Part shown: positions 4,816 through 5,018 of the stretch, in pieces
How the letters are laid out: the number at the start of each line of letters is the position of its first letter
How positions within the stretch are numbered: position 1 is the first letter of the stretch
Program-made: the position numbers and the translations under genes
Source: Armatimonadota bacterium
GTDB taxonomy: Bacteria; Armatimonadota; Armatimonadia; Armatimonadales; Armatimonadaceae
Reading direction: 5' to 3'
DNA length: 5,018 bases
NCBI GenBank assembly: GCA_014380985.1
Contig: JACMIU010000714.1
Span: forward strand, 1-5,018
Notes under the pieces: generated by a model
What the model was told of the DNA's origin: nothing
What the model saw: the letters and a program-made list of their open reading frames with translations, nothing else
Databases searched by the model: none

Positions 4816-4887
4816 CGGTCGGTATACTGTTTTGGACGGTCTCGAACGCCGCTTTGTCACCATTACGAAGAAAGATATTTTTCCACT
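4816..4887. promoter_or_regulatory. Divergent promoter region of the sigma operon and the nuclease
   Basis: These 72 bp hold the starts of both divergent transcripts. For the nuclease (plus strand), TTGTCA (4854-4859) and TATTTT (4876-4881) are spaced 16 bp, with the -10 exactly at -12 to -7 relative to ATG 4888. This is a good housekeeping-type promoter predicting a leaderless mRNA. For the sigma operon (minus strand), TATACC (4821-4826) ends 5 nt before ATG 4815. A possible ECF-type autoregulatory pair, GTGACA (4855-4860) with CGTC about 16 nt downstream, is also present but weak. The two promoters overlap, so one may occlude the other. Confidence 0.55.
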
Positions 4888-5018
4888 ATGAAACTTACTC
4901 AACTTTTTGCTACGCTTGCCGCTACCGTTGTTTTTGGCGCGGTCGTTTTTGCCCCGCGGCCCGCGCACGCTTGGGGAGCGATCGGGCATGAAGTGGTCGC
5001 CCGTATCGCGTGGGACAA
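4888..5018 (+). CDS. S1/P1-type zinc-dependent nuclease, 3' end outside window
   Basis: The first 43 codons are visible. Residues 1-28 form a Sec signal peptide (K2, a long hydrophobic core 6-22, cleavage after AHA at 28). The predicted mature chain starts WGAIGHEVVARIAWD. This is the hallmark of S1/P1 nucleases: the N-terminal Trp of the mature enzyme (through its amino group and carbonyl) and the His at mature position 6 bind catalytic zinc in P1 nuclease, and here Trp is mature residue 1 and His is residue 6. The family hydrolyses single-stranded DNA and RNA and 3'-phosphomonoesters, often for nutrient scavenging outside the cytoplasm. The remaining zinc ligands lie beyond the window. The gene diverges from the sigma operon. 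No SD is visible; the -10-like TATTTT 6 nt before the ATG suggests a leaderless transcript. Confidence 0.88.
   Translation, partial: MKLTQLFATLAATVVFGAVVFAPRPAHAWGAIGHEVVARIAWD

Noticed and set aside
4816..4989. N-terminal extension of the sigma gene to a start at 4989 or 4863
   Set aside because: The extension is Lys/Arg/Ser-rich, unlike ECF sigmas, would cross the nuclease gene and promoter, and has no SD.
4223..4991. Two plus-strand open frames opposite the sigma gene
   Set aside because: They run antisense to strong sigma region 2 and region 4 motifs, and the second also overlaps the nuclease signal peptide in another frame.
1..5018. tRNA, rRNA, CRISPR array, insertion sequence or phage gene
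   Set aside because: No regularly spaced repeats, transposase or integrase motifs or tRNA-like cloverleafs were noticed by eye; nearly all bases are explained by the nine genes.

Overview
This 5,018-base window holds nine protein genes packed almost end to end. It looks like a moderately GC-rich, diderm-type bacterial chromosome. No tRNA, rRNA, CRISPR array, transposase or phage gene was seen. The mix of families (a copper-amine-oxidase-type stalk domain, DUF1854, a roadblock/LC7 protein, an ECF sigma operon with a secreted STN-like protein, and an S1/P1 nuclease) reminds me of Armatimonadota or similar lineages. That taxonomic guess is weak and is inference only.

Layout, left to right. (1) Bases 1-662, plus strand: the 3' part of a stalk-domain protein cut by the window edge, meeting tail to tail with a minus-strand pair. 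(2) Bases 657-1598, minus strand: a roadblock/LC7 (MglB-like) protein followed by a DUF1854 protein, 27 bp apart. The DUF1854 gene has a -10-like TATACT placed exactly as expected for a leaderless start. (3) Bases 1599-1730: a short divergent intergenic region with a direct repeat and an imperfect palindrome. (4) Bases 1731-2409, plus strand: a two-TM DUF485 protein overlapping a DUF192 protein, which starts at TTG behind a strong Shine-Dalgarno. A hairpin of up to 20 bp lies at the end of the DUF192 gene. (5) Bases 2414-4815, minus strand: a three-gene operon of ECF sigma factor, one-TM putative anti-sigma factor (ATGA overlap) and a secreted protein with a coiled coil and an STN-like domain. 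(6) Bases 4888-5018, plus strand: the start of a secreted S1/P1-type zinc nuclease, diverging from the sigma gene.

The sigma operon is the most interesting part. STN domains of TonB-dependent transducers signal to FecR-type anti-sigma factors to control FecI-type ECF sigmas. Here a free secreted STN-like protein sits in the same operon as an ECF sigma and a membrane anti-sigma candidate, with no TonB receptor in view. That suggests a receptor-less variant of trans-envelope signalling, which is a hypothesis. The same gene carries an in-frame A_AAA_AAG slippery heptamer exactly between its coiled coil and STN domain.

Start signals fall into two classes. Three minus-strand genes share an SD with exactly 8 nt of spacing. 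Others (nuclease, DUF1854, perhaps sigma) have no convincing SD but a -10-like hexamer 5-6 nt before the ATG, suggesting leaderless transcripts.
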